DNA of 64,000 bases, taken from assembly GCA_945910005.1 (NCBI GenBank), contig OX246745.1:15028274-15092273 (forward strand), read 5' to 3'. This stretch comes from Isoperla grammatica (taxonomy: Eukaryota; Arthropoda; Insecta; Plecoptera; Perlodidae). The translations under genes were made by a program, and so were the position numbers. Below are positions 37,693 through 48,627 of the stretch, piece by piece (position 1 is the first letter of the stretch; the number at the start of each line of letters is the position of its first letter). A model generated the notes under the pieces. The model was not told where the DNA came from and searched no databases. It was given only the letters and a program-made list of their open reading frames with translations.

Positions 37693-39620
37693 TTTAGAGA
37701 AAATCAGTCATGGTACAAATGCTCGAATTCTTTTGGACATTTCTTCTCACACACGTCCGCGGACTATATGTAGCCTACTTGCAAACACAGACAGAAATAA
37801 TGCTCTAATACGAAATATATTCTCAAAGCTGTTTTACGGCACTTTGGATTACACTAAAGACATTTTCGCCCAAGGCGTGAAATACCTCGGTGGCTGCAGT
37901 TCCGCCCAGCCCCTTTCCCTTTCCTACCTGAGTTTGTTGAGTTACCGCGCCAGCCACCCTGCATGACCAACGAGTCACGAAACGTCAATGCACGAACTAA
38001 CAAAATACGTCAAATACCAGCTGCAGAATTTAGTGTTTCCATGGGAACTGGGAATATACACTATTATGTTTAGCGTTCGAGATATTAAATCGTGATTCAC
38101 ACCAGAGATTTGGTTTTGCTTTCAAGTAGGCTACCTGTTGTAATTGTTAGGATTCTTATTGTGGTAATTAATTGATTAATTTAATATCTTGAATCGTTCT
38201 CAAGATATAAAATTATAAAAGCGTTAATATGGAGAACACATACCAAAAAGGAAACAAATCTATTATAAAAAGAGTGGATTCTCTTCATAGATTCTCTATC
38301 AATAACATAACCAGCCTAGTCACAACACAATGTACGATCAGGCATGCCGCAGCCCGCATAGTCTAGCTTTTTCAGTACTTTAATTTAAACCCACATACTA
38401 TTATGGAATCGATGAAACACATCAACTTTGATAAGAGTAATCCACGTGTGTATTACGAAAATCAAACACTACCCATAGAATCATGATATTTTGGTTGAAA
38501 ATGACAATAGCCTTCTGACAAGTTAAGACTTGTCGAGATCAAGTGAAGAGGTTGCATCACCGTGAAGAAGCATTGTTATAATACTATAGTGATCGAATGC
38601 ATAAACCGCCCCTACACAACCCTAGCCCTGGACTATAGGTTAATCAGGTAAATTTTGCATTGTGTCAAATTTACTACCGAATGATGGTGTTGGGATTTAA
38701 CATTCCCTCGACGCAAAGTTATCGAGATTTCAGATCCTTTCGTATTGTGAAGCACGTGTCACAGTCATAATCCCATGTTCAATGCCCATGCAATGATTTC
38801 AAGTGGGAATCTAATAATATGCCCCATCATAATATGATGAGAATACGCCGAGTTCTAGTAGGTAACCATTGTGGACGACCACAAGCATAGCTAGCCTACC
38901 TGTATCCTGTTTTACCATGCAGCAAAAAAACATGACGTAAAAGGTTAATGGTTAACCTTCAAAATATGAACTTTTACCTGGGAAGTTATCCCGTAAGTTA
39001 GCTCGTAATATATAGATGCATATTGTTACATTGTGACATAATTACCTTGTTGGAATATCCACGGAATCCAGTAACTTTCGTTCACTCTCACTATAAACAA
39101 CAATAGTCTTATAACACCTGTTTACGCAGGTAAGCAATGCAGCTGATTATCACTTTCGTTCAACCAATGGCGTTCGAGACACAGTTTCGTGACAAGTAAC
39201 ACATTTTGTAATCGAAGTAGCTATATCCACGAACTTCGTGGACGCTGCAGCTATTCCCACAGCGATGGTCGACGCGAGGGGGGGAAGGCAAGGAGGTGAC
39301 CTTGCCCCCCCTCCCCGCGGATGTCAAGAAAATCTCGAAATAACAATCGTTACAGATTTTTTACGCCATCGGCGACTGGAGCAATATTTGTATAATTTTA
39401 ATATTCTCTTTATATTCTTTCTAGCCAATTCAGTAATAATCCCAACAGCGATTTCTTAGAAATGTCTACGATTTTACATTCACATGTTTTGATAATTCCT
39501 ATTTGGAACTTGACTTGATCTTTTAAGATATTGGTGTACATTTAAACCATTATTTTGGAACTGTCGTAGCAACGAAACACATAATAAATGCTATAAAATA
39601 ATACGTCATCCGCTGTAAAG

Positions 39621-39821
39621 CTTCAAAATGGCTTCACCCACAATTATCGGGATCATGTTCATAATCGGGATCGGGATCGCAATCGTACATTTTCTCATAC
39701 TAAATCATTACGCATTACGATTTAGTTGTGAACTGCGCCATAAGAACCATGTACGTTTACTTTTTCATTATTTCCGAATTGCGATTGCAATCCCGATAAC
39801 GACAATTGTGGTTGGGGCTTA
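39621..39821. repeat. Imperfect inverted repeat rich in ATCGGGATC
   Basis: CACCCACAATTATCGGGATC near the left end is partly mirrored by GACAATTGTGGTTGGGG at the right end, and CGGGATCGCAATCG is mirrored by GCGATTGCAATCCCGAT. It is a probable small DNA element; ends and family are uncertain. The open frame across it is probably fortuitous. Confidence 0.35.
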
Positions 39822-41118
39822 AGTTTGTAACCGAAAGGGGGATACTATAATATCAATTTATTTATTTGTTCCTAATCTTTTGGTTTTACTGCTGCTCAAA
39901 TTCTTTGTGGGGCTAACTATTAACGAGGCTTATACGAAGTTACGCATCCCCCCCCCCCCCCACAGGATCCCCATTGCACCGAAATCGCTACCGGAAGGCA
40001 TAATATTGTTTCGTCTTGCGCCCCCCCCTCCCCCTTGAAAATATCCTGGCGAGACACCCATGCCCACAGCTACTGTAAAATCTGGCAATTCAAAACTGTC
40101 CTACAAATACAATAATCCACATGATTCAGTGTCCAAAGGATTGTCTCGATCAGAGACACTAATAGTAATAATAACAACAAGGAGAAGAATCTTATATATG
40201 TAACTGAAATGTACATATTCTTAAAACTAATGTTTATTCGGGAGATTTGGAAAAACTTGAGACACTTGGTCTGGTATCGAACACAGGTTACCCGTTAATC
40301 GCATGTACGATTTTTTTTGCTGTTGCTGGAGCTAGAATTTTTTTAGGGGGGCGTAAGGAACCCATCTCATTACGGCCTGCCATTTTGTTTCATAGCGTCT
40401 TCTTCTTGCTCTGTCGCGTTCGTGATAATCTTGTGGCAAACAAAACCATGTGACAAGGCTGCCAAAACCTCTGCCAAGTGCTGTGAATGCATTGCAAGAA
40501 GTATGCATTTCCGCATTGCTTCCGACATTACACACTACACAGCCTCCTGACTAAAATGGCTACGATATCCAGAGTCCGAAGGGGGATGCCAGGGGGTGCA
40601 CCTACAAACCCCTGTAAAATTAAAATGTCATATTTAGTATCACTTTCATCATTATATTTTTTTATTAATGAGAAATTTATCAAAAACGTAAATTTTATAA
40701 TTGTCAAATGGCTGCATGGATTGTGTCCACGTTATGTGTGGAATCTGCCAGTGTGTCTATGATTTTAATATCATGTTGCATGTTCTAGAACGTAGATCTA
40801 GACATAAAAATAGATACATTGCTGAAAAATGTGCATGGACATTCACACAGGGACTACAACAAAGAAGAATTGTCCCTGCCTCACCCCTTGGCTGAAACCG
40901 CTGATATAGTAGTTGTCCCTCATTCGTGTGTCAAAAATAAAATTTGTGATTGTTTTATAGGGCTTTGGAATACCCCCCCACGGTACTGTAGGACTGTAGG
41001 ACCATCGTTATATATTTTGGAAACATTGCTCTATACCCCCTGGCGAAATTCCTGCGGGAGCCCATGACAATACCCGTGACCAGGTATACCCGACAGCACA
41101 GACAACTAATTTGTAGTG

Positions 41119-41660
41119 CCGACAGGGTATATCTTACTATCTTTGCCCGTGACTATTTTCGTGCGAAAGGTGCTTCGCCTCCCTGTAGTACTTGAACAAT
41201 AATTAGTTACTGAGCAACACAGCAGTAGATCGCTTGAACGGTCTTGCTTATGCTTTGGCTTTCATTCGTGCCAGTGACACGAGACAAAGTCTTGGAGCTT
41301 TAAATTCAAAAAGCACAGGAGGCTCGAAACTCGACTGTAGTGAGTTGGCATATCAGATGTACCGTTTTCTGGAAAAAAATTGTACTGATGTCCCGAGAGA
41401 CTCATTAACCTGTTTGTAATTTCAGGGGGAAAATGTCACGGTATTCTGTGTCAGCTAACGAGAACACTGTCGATTGCAACAGCGCTTGTGGGGGGGGGGG
41501 GGGGTATTTGTGGGTCGGCTTGTCGGCTTACGATGACTGTAGCACAGATAAGGGATTGACTGTAGTGCTCGACACACGGGCACGGGCCGCAAGACCCGGC
41601 GCTGACTCACTCTCAGTGCCCGACAGTCAGCAGCAAAGATAGTAAGATATACCCTGTCGG
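41119..41660. mobile_element. 542-bp element with perfect 27-bp inverted ends
   Basis: The first 27 bases (CCGACAGGGTATATCTTACT and seven more, 41119-41145) are the exact reverse complement of 41634-41660. The interior has two short frames (41234-41419 and 41433-41642) without recognised content, and a G15 run (41490-41504). The perfect ends suggest a fairly recent non-autonomous DNA element. I find no obvious target duplication. Confidence 0.65.
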
Positions 41661-42781
41661 TCAGCAGACTGCAGAGTTCTTCGCATCAACAGTTGCTGGC
41701 GAGTTACAATAACATGACTAAAAAAATGAGACAACAATAATCCCCTTTCCAATTAATATTTCCCCTCACTTCTACCCTCAATGTGACGAGTGACGACGCA
41801 CATGCACATTGCACTGGTTGTCTTGTCAGCAATAGCTGTAAACAGTGTGACTTCAAACATGTTTTTTCCATTATACTCGGAATAAAAAGTTACAACACTA
41901 GAAGATAAAAATAGGTGGCGGGTGGGGGCTAATGCGTGGGCTCTAGAATTAGCATTGCCACTGCTTGTGACTATATTTCTCGTATTCTGGTATTTATACA
42001 AAAATGTAAGATAAGATAGTTTAGTGTTCCTCACCCCATTAGGCAGGTAAATAGTAATGAATTAGTAATTACCATGTCATATATTGAATGTAATTTTATT
42101 ACTTTGAGTAAAACTCAGTATTTGTACTTTGCGTTGCTTAATTTGAAACTCACGTACTTCTTCCACTACCGGATAATGTGTTTGATTGTTGTTGTACAAT
42201 AAACATTTGGCATTTATAGTTTATTTCAATGTATCAGCTGCGGCTAATATTGATTTTGCTCCTAAATTGCTTTGTTTTTGTCGTACGGGTGAAAATAAAA
42301 AATGATTTTCATAAAAATGCGAGCTTTTTCGCAATTCGCGAACATTCATGTTCTCGCTTATTGTTATATATTATAAGTATATTTGACAATAATCTCAAGT
42401 AGTAGATAGGTATCCGTATCAGTATTGGGTTTTTCTATTAATTTTGAAAATTCCTTTCCTTGCATTTTATAAGTAATGTCACACCGTCAAAGCTGTTGCA
42501 AGGACTTTATTTGTCTTCGTATACAAGTGTCTGTCTTAGCTCCAAATAAGGGGGAAATTGAGTTGGGGTTAGTATAGACTCCGGCTGACAAGCACTGTTA
42601 CACACTGTAACAGCCAGTTAGTGTATGAGGAAAAGGAAGCACATCCCCAAGTTTGCTAGGAGGTTTAATGACAAGTTTCATTTTTTTTATGCAGAGGGTA
42701 TGTGTATAGTTGGGGACAATACACGAAGGCTGTACTGTATTATGTATATTTCATGACTAAATACAAGCATTAGACTTAATA
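41661..42781. other. Non-coding, nothing recognised
   Basis: AT-rich. The minus frame at 41753-42034 has no recognisable domain. Confidence 0.45.
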
Positions 42782-42895
42782 CTGGCGGGAGATGACCTCG
42801 GAGAACCCTTTCAGTCAGGATTGCCGGTGGCCTGAATCGAACTGAGGGCTTCTCGAATTAAATTCCCGCGTGTTACCGCCGAGTAGTGAATTTCT
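42782..42895 (-). mobile_element. tRNA-derived SINE copy
   Basis: On the minus strand an A-box-like ACTCGGCGGTAACACG is followed, about 35 bp on, by CAGTTCGATTCAGG (B box), then CCACCGGCAATCCTGACTGA and AGGGTTCTCCGAGGTCATCT. The segment just after the B box nearly repeats that of the tRNA-like copy at 5263-5336 (CCACCGACAATCCT). Two copies with the same order of boxes and the same following sequence support a SINE family. Confidence 0.55.
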
Positions 42896-43099
42896 CGTGT
42901 CAATAAGAGTTTCAACCTTACGTTCACGTAAATCGTGGCGATAACATATGGTAGCCAACTCTACCGCTAGGAACGCTATTTTTCTATTAACTCGCGCACT
43001 CTTCCGAGAATATTTGTAACCGTCTAGAAAAGATTTGTAGTTGCTGCCCGATATGTATATTTCTCTTCCATTGGCTGAAATGGTGCACGTGAAAAACGA

Positions 43100-43352
43100 A
43101 CTCATCGTGTTAACCAATGACAGAATAGATCACGGCCAGCTGGAGGGGAGGTACAATAAAAAGGTTACCCGTTAGCCGAAAATGGCGACTTGAATACAGA
43201 AGAATTTTGTATCAAAAGCTTTTCATATATAATTTCACGCAAACAACATCATAACAACCTGTGTCAGTGCAATTCATCTAAGTAGACCATGTTCCATCGG
43301 TGATTGTCGTAATTTGCCTATAAATGCAATTATTTCATTGAAAAAGTGATCG
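43100..43352 (+). promoter_or_regulatory. Putative promoter and non-coding first exon
   Basis: A CCAAT box lies at about 43112 and CAATAAAAAGG at about 43153. A YY1-like AAAATGGCGAC sits at about 43180; in animals this motif often overlaps transcription starts and its ATG is not a translation start (here it meets a stop at once). The presumed leader ends at a consensus donor (GTAAGTAT from 43353). The next good acceptor in a gene on this strand is that of the DCAF7 start exon (TTGAATTACTTTCAG, about 53420-53434). I therefore infer that it may be the DCAF7 leader exon, with the DNA transposon in its first intron. Transcript data would decide. Confidence 0.35.
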
Positions 43353-43772
43353 GTAAGTATGCCTGTGCTTTAGGCCTTAAGTCTTAAGGCCTATTTTGAA
43401 GTTTTCCTAGCTCCTAGGCTAGGCCTACCTAAACCTAGGATTATACCTACACCTTGTTAAGTACCTTAAACTAGACCTAGCCTAGCCAGCATCGGCATAA
43501 AGTGGCCCTTAACTAGTACGTTGTTTGATTAAAAACAACACTTGCATGTTTTCGTAGGCCTAGTTGGTGGTAGGTTGAGGTCTACGTATTTACCACCCCT
43601 CACAAAGCATCATCCAGGTGATTCACATGCTTGAACTTTTTTTGGGGGAAATCTAAATCTGTCATGACGTCGGCATGCTCAGACCTGTGCTAGCCTAACC
43701 TAGAGTAGGCTTAAGTAGGTGTAGCCCTATGACTGTCACTTTGTATTGTGTAGGTACCTAGGGCCTAGGCTA

Positions 43773-43797
43773 GGGTGGGCGGACCGATTACCGGACG
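43773..43797 (+). repeat. Left terminal inverted repeat of the pogo-like element
   Basis: GGGTGGGCGGACCGATTACC and five more bases, directly after TA (43771-43772). It differs from the right end at three positions, all G/C swaps. Confidence 0.8.
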
Positions 43798-44562
43798 GGG
43801 ACCAGTAACCGGACACTCCCACTTTAACTTGCTCCAAACAACTTAAATACAGATATTCCCGATGTTTTTCACGATGCATCAGGAAGGTTGGATAATTATC
43901 TTTACGAAGTGCTTTGGTTTTCTACATTCGATAGTACGGCGGTCGATTTATAAAAATGTTAAGAGTCGATTCTGCAGCGCGCAATCCCGCGCGTTTCATC
44001 CCCATATACCATCCGGTAAGGGTTGTTTCGTCCGCCTCGGCGAGGGGCTAAGAACTTTTGCAGATATTCCGTATCCTTTTGAAGAAAAGGTAAAATTTAA
44101 TCATTTTATATTGAAAATAACACGTCATTGCTTGCATGGAATAAAAAATATGTGTGAAATATGTACGTATATAGGTGCTATAAGCCGCGAAATATGGGGA
44201 TGCATTGTGGCATGCGAGGTTGGGTCACTGTATTTCAACGATTGTTTTAATCGATTTTAGCCCCGTAAAATGCTATAATAACATGAAATATTGATAAATA
44301 ATGTATCAAAACGCGTTTAGTCCTGAATTTGGATAGCCTAAAGTGACCCGAAAGGGCTTAAATCGAGGTTAGGGTTGGTGGTAAATAGGCGCCAAAACAC
44401 GCAAAACGCGCGCATTTCAAACGTGCCAGAATGGAAAAATAACATTTTCGTAATTTTATGTTAGTAATTGAAGTCTAAGAGGCCAATAAATTAATTATTT
44501 ATATTATGCCTATGGTACTTAGGAATTGTTTTATATACCACAAGGTGTTTTGCACTTTTTAT

Positions 44563-44580
44563 CCCCCCCCCCCCCCCCCC
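44563..44580 (-). repeat. Poly-C run of 18 (poly-G on minus strand)
   Basis: A C homopolymer inside the 5' non-coding part of the transposon. The frame at 43862-44260 upstream has no recognised content. Confidence 0.9.
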
Positions 44581-44749
44581 ATTAATTTTATTATATTTAT
44601 TTATGATTGTATTTAAAATATATGCCATCAACCCATTAGAATAACAAAAAATAGTTGTAGACCTCATGGTCGTGTCAATTTAAGAAGGCATCATTAATTA
44701 AAATTAAATATCCTTAACTTAAATTTATTAGTCTAGTCCATCCCCCAAC

Positions 44750-47269
44750 ATGGCACCACCCAAAAGGCAGAGGAAAGAACACTCTGCCGAATCAATAATG
44801 AAGGTGTACGCTGCCATAGAGTCTGGCATGTCCCAAGCAAAGGCATGCCGGCTCTATGGCATTCCAACTTCCACCTTCTCCGACAAGAAGCTCCTCAAGA
44901 CAGCCATCGGTTGTAAACTGGGGAATGACCCAGTTTTCAACCGCGAGGAAGAAGATTTATTAAAAAAATACATTAACGAAATGGCGAGCCGGGGCTTCCC
45001 TATAAAAATAGAGGATCTCTGCGATTCGGTTCAGGAAATTGTTGAATCGGATCGCAGAAATACTCCATTTACCGAGGGACGCCCCGGTAAGTCTTGGAAA
45101 AAGGGTTTTTTAAAACGTAACCCGGAGATACGCCAGAGAGTGGCGGAAAGCGTGAGTAAGGGGCGGGCTGCTGTCTCGAAAGAGAGTCTGGAGAGGTGGT
45201 TTTTGAAACTCAAAGACTACCTCTCCGGAATAGGCGAGTCGGCTATCCTCGAGCAACCGGAGAGGATGTTCAACACGGACGAGTCTGGTGTGCTCTTCCA
45301 CACCAACTCTGGTCGCTTCCTTTGCATGGGCAATAGGACGCCCTTAGCTACTGCCCTTGCTAAGGAAAAAGAGCAGATCACCGTGTTGTGCACGTTTTCT
45401 GCAGCGGGTACAATAGCGCCGACCATGATCGTGTACAAAGGTATACGCAAAAGTGTTAAGATGCACGAGTCTGTGGCACCTGGCTTCTTGATCAGCAAGA
45501 CGGAAAGTGGATGGATGCGAGGGGAAACGTTCCTCGAGTATTGCGAAGCTTTCCACGCCTGGTTAGTGGAAAGCAAAATCCAGCTTCCGATTCTCTTGCT
45601 GCTTGATGGGCACAGATCTCACTTGAACCTGGAGGTCAGTAAGTTCTGTGCCAATCACGGCATAATATTGTACTGTCTGTACCCTAATGCTACCCACATA
45701 TTGCAGCCAGCTGATGTGGGTATCTTTCGACCTCTCAAGAGGGCATGGGCAGATTTAATACATTATTATCGCACCAAGCGCCAGATGGCAGTGACGAAGT
45801 TCATGTTCTCCCATTTGTTTGCCTTGACCATGGCCACCACTATTCATCCCGAGATTATCAGGAATGCGTTCCGGAAGTGTGGACTCTTTCCCTTCAACCC
45901 TCAGGCTGTTGACTTTTCGAAGTGCTTAGTTAGCAACTTTACGGGGGAAGAGGAAGAGCCCACACCTCCGAAGCAACTGGCTTCCGAGACACGTGCTGCA
46001 TTTGATGCAAAAAGTCAGCTGGAAGAAACAATCTCCCCCGAACTCTTTGAACAGTTTCTTGCTACCAAAGAGACCGGGGAAAATTGGTCTGGTGATATCA
46101 GAGCCGAGTTTCTGTACACCACCTGGCTGGCCTTTTGCAAAAAGTGCACCACGCTATCAGAGGGGGAAGCTGGCATTCCAACTGATCAAGCAGCCGACGA
46201 TGCAGGCCTTGTGGCCGAACTTCTAATTCAGGGGCAAGCTGATGATTTGGCAATTCAAGATCTTGATCCCGTTGATACGATGGAGTTCGATGTCACCGAC
46301 CCAGAGCTATTAGAAGTTCTTCAGGCTAGCCTTGAAACCTTCCCTAGTCCCTTACCTCACGCCTACACTTCATCCAACCGGCCATCCCTCGACTCTTCTG
46401 AACCCACCCCATGCTCTTCAAGCGAACCTCAACCTGTACCGTCACCTCCGTCTTCTCCCCAACCCACCCCATGCTCTTCAAGCGAACCTCAACCTGTACC
46501 GTCACCTCCGTCTTCTCCCCAACCCACCCCATGCTCTTCAAGCGAACCTCAACCTGTACCGTCACCTCCGTCTTCTCCCCAACCCACCCCATGCTCTTCA
46601 AGCGAACATCTACGATCACCTCCGTCTTCTCCCCAACCCACCAATCTCACCTTCACCACCCCATCTTCAAGCCATACCAATCGCAGCTTCTCCACCCCAT
46701 CCACTTCGAACACCCCATCCACTTCCAACACCCCAACCACTTCCAACACCTCCCCTGTCCTTCAGACCACTCCATTCCGCGTTATCTCCCATCCCTACGC
46801 ACGCTTCACTCCATCCCCAACATTTTCCAAAGTCCTTGCTCCTCCTAGCCGGAAAGCTTCTATAGCTAAGCGGACGAATCGGACGGCATTGATCTCCGCC
46901 GTATCATCGGATTCTTGGATTGCCCAAGAAGAAGCTCGCCTGAAAGCTCTGGATAAGCCTAAAGCCAAGGCAGTTTCAGTGAAAGCAAAGGCCAAAACAA
47001 CCAAGAAGAAATCTGCACCTAATCCTAAGCCCATACGCAACGCTCTGGATAATGACTGGACGTGTGAAGCATGTGGAGCCAGTTGGTACGAGGAAGATCT
47101 AGCAGATGTTACTAGTGTCTGGTTCCCATGCGACACATGTCCAGCCAAATACCATAGCGGCTGCATTTCTCGCGATCACCGTTTGAAATTTAATATCCTT
47201 AATGTTGATGTAGCATATAAAAATAAAGCCTTTCAATGTGAAACTTGTTCACCGACTGTATCATCTTAG
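44750..47269 (+). CDS. Pogo/Tigger-like transposase with C-terminal PHD-like finger
   Basis: An intact single-exon frame of 839 residues. Residues about 1-55 are a psq/CENP-B-type helix-turn-helix (SIMKVYAAIESGMSQAKACR, then LYGIPTSTF). Residues about 65-135 resemble the second CENP-B-type DNA-binding helix set. The DDE nuclease follows: NTDESG (D177), LLDGHRSH (D286) and LQPADVGIF (D322), giving a DD35D spacing, so all three metal ligands are present. Residues about 550-660 are Pro/Ser-rich with 20-residue tandem repeats. A Lys/Ala-rich basic patch (about 735-760) could serve nuclear import. Residues 772-833 form a C4HC3 PHD-like finger (C772, C775 ... CDTC, YHSGC ... CETC). It would cut and paste the surrounding element. 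The PHD may bind histone tails, which is inference. Domestication cannot be excluded, but intact flanking ends favour a transposon gene. Confidence 0.9.
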   Translation: MAPPKRQRKEHSAESIMKVYAAIESGMSQAKACRLYGIPTSTFSDKKLLKTAIGCKLGNDPVFNREEEDLLKKYINEMASRGFPIKIEDLCDSVQEIVESDRRNTPFTEGRPGKSWKKGFLKRNPEIRQRVAESVSKGRAAVSKESLERWFLKLKDYLSGIGESAILEQPERMFNTDESGVLFHTNSGRFLCMGNRTPLATALAKEKEQITVLCTFSAAGTIAPTMIVYKGIRKSVKMHESVAPGFLISKTESGWMRGETFLEYCEAFHAWLVESKIQLPILLLLDGHRSHLNLEVSKFCANHGIILYCLYPNATHILQPADVGIFRPLKRAWADLIHYYRTKRQMAVTKFMFSHLFALTMATTIHPEIIRNAFRKCGLFPFNPQAVDFSKCLVSNFTGEEEEPTPPKQLASETRAAFDAKSQLEETISPELFEQFLATKETGENWSGDIRAEFLYTTWLAFCKKCTTLSEGEAGIPTDQAADDAGLVAELLIQGQADDLAIQDLDPVDTMEFDVTDPELLEVLQASLETFPSPLPHAYTSSNRPSLDSSEPTPCSSSEPQPVPSPPSSPQPTPCSSSEPQPVPSPPSSPQPTPCSSSEPQPVPSPPSSPQPTPCSSSEHLRSPPSSPQPTNLTFTTPSSSHTNRSFSTPSTSNTPSTSNTPTTSNTSPVLQTTPFRVISHPYARFTPSPTFSKVLAPPSRKASIAKRTNRTALISAVSSDSWIAQEEARLKALDKPKAKAVSVKAKAKTTKKKSAPNPKPIRNALDNDWTCEACGASWYEEDLADVTSVWFPCDTCPAKYHSGCISRDHRLKFNILNVDVAYKNKAFQCETCSPTVSS
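46403..46640 (+). repeat. 60-bp coding tandem repeats in the transposase
   Basis: Three nearly identical 60-bp units and a shorter fourth encode repeats of PTPCSSSEPQPVPSPPSSPQ. The near-identity at DNA level implies recent expansion by slippage or unequal exchange. The same repeats keep other frames open too, so alternative frames here are artefacts. Confidence 0.95.
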
Positions 47270-47513
47270 GATTAGGTGCAAGTGCAATCACTGGACAACA
47301 CAACTTTTTATGCATATATTTTAGCCACACCTAGTCTTATAAATAAGTATGTATATTAAAGTACGCCTATGTGATATTGACGCTTAAAGAATATATTTAG
47401 ATGCAAAGTAATCATTGATTCATATGTTTCATATTTGAAATATAGATCTTTGATTGGTGCTCACTCGTCGATGGTGTTCGGAGCCTACAGGGATCCTGGT
47501 TTAGTGGCTTTAA

Positions 47514-47583
47514 AATTAAAGTCCCCCACTGAAAATTAGTTTAGTTACTGAGTGGGTAGACGCTATAAATACGAATTTGTTTA
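47514..47583 (+). mobile_element. LINE/SINE 3' tail fragment, family A (inside pogo-like element)
   Basis: AATTAAAGTCCCCCACTGAA, then AGTTTAGTTACTGAGTGGGT and AGACGCTATAAATACGAATT closely match 60088-60169, with the same left boundary. GTAG repeats follow. The two copies share a CCCACT/AGTGGG hairpin. Confidence 0.6.
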
Positions 47584-47900
47584 GTAGTAGTAGTAGTATT
47601 TTATTCATCAATTGACTTATACAGCGTAAAAGTATAGATATTTATTTAATAAAACAAGTAGGCCTACGTGGGCTGTGGAAAATGCCCTCCATAATGCAAA
47701 ATGTGTAGGCCTACTACTTACTTTTCTCTATATCCAATAATTACACTTTAAAGGCAATATTCCTAAAAAGTTGTGTTGGCAAACCTTACTCACGATTTCA
47801 CCTGTCGTCTGAATCTCCTGGCTTGTTCTATTGTCTGAATGTTTGTAAATACATTTTGTTTACTATTAATACGTATGTGATAATGGGTGCTACAATGTGC

Positions 47901-48627
47901 TAATGGGTGCTACAAGTCGAGGCTTACTTGCGTAAGCGTGGCTGACAGGCAGCCAAAGATAGAACGAGCAATATGTCAAAATAGTTTTGTACCAGGCCAT
48001 TGATTAAAGAGTTATTTAATCAATAAGATAAGTGTGTAGACTTAAGTAATAAATAAGAAGTACCTAGTGCCTAGAGGTCCTAATGGGTGCTACAAGTCGA
48101 GGCTTAGGCCTACCTGCATAAGCGTGACTGACAGGCAGCCAAAGATAGAACGAGCAATATGTCAAAATAGTTTTGTACCAGGCCATTGATTAAAGAGTTA
48201 TTTAATCAATAAGATAAGTGTGTAGACTTAAGTAATAAATAAGAAGTACCTAGTGCCTAGAGGTCCTAATGGGTGCTACAAGTCGAGGCTTAGGCCTACC
48301 TGCATAAGCGTGACTGACAGGCAGCCAAAGATAGAACGAGCAATATGTCAAAATAGTTTTGTACCAGGCCATTGATTAAAGAGTTATTTAATCAATAAGA
48401 TAAGTGTGTAGACTTAAGTAATAAATAAGAAGTACCTAGTGCCTAGAGGTCCTAATGGGTGCTACAAGTCGAGGCTTAGGCCTACCTGCATAAGCGTGAC
48501 TGACAGGCAGCCAAAGATAGAACGAGCAATATGTCAAAATAGGCAATTGATTAAAGAGTTATTTAATCAATTAGATAAGTGTGTAGACTTAAGTAATAAA
48601 TAAGAAGTACCTAGTGCCTAGAGGTCC
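47901..48627 (+). repeat. Four-copy tandem array, about 186-bp unit
   Basis: Units start at 47901, 48081, 48267 and 48453 with TAATGGGTGCTACAAGTCGA. The middle two are 186 bp and nearly identical; the first lacks 6 bp and the last about 12 bp (GTTTTGTACC region). Each unit contains a hairpin, TTGATTAAA/TTTAATCAA. The array lies between the transposase stop codon and the right end of the DNA transposon. Confidence 0.95.

Larger units (their letters stand above)
37181..41118. other. Non-coding with repeat fragments
   Basis: It contains a SINE fragment and a weak inverted repeat (both listed), C runs at 39948-39961 and about 40.02 kb, and short unrecognised frames at 40.2-41.07 kb. Confidence 0.45.

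Noticed and set aside
37960..38000. GAAACGTC near 37980 as a hammerhead half
   Set aside because: No upstream core or pairing stems.
43862..44260. 132-residue frame in the 5' part of the pogo-like element
   Set aside because: No recognisable motif; codon content looks like AT-rich non-coding DNA. A second transposon gene cannot be excluded but is not supported.
46332..46865. Alternative frames of 145-177 residues overlapping the transposase
   Set aside because: They are kept open only by the 60-bp coding repeats; the transposase frame has conserved domains on both sides.
47901..48627. CRISPR-like array
   Set aside because: Units are contiguous 186-bp tandem repeats without variable spacers, in an animal genome.
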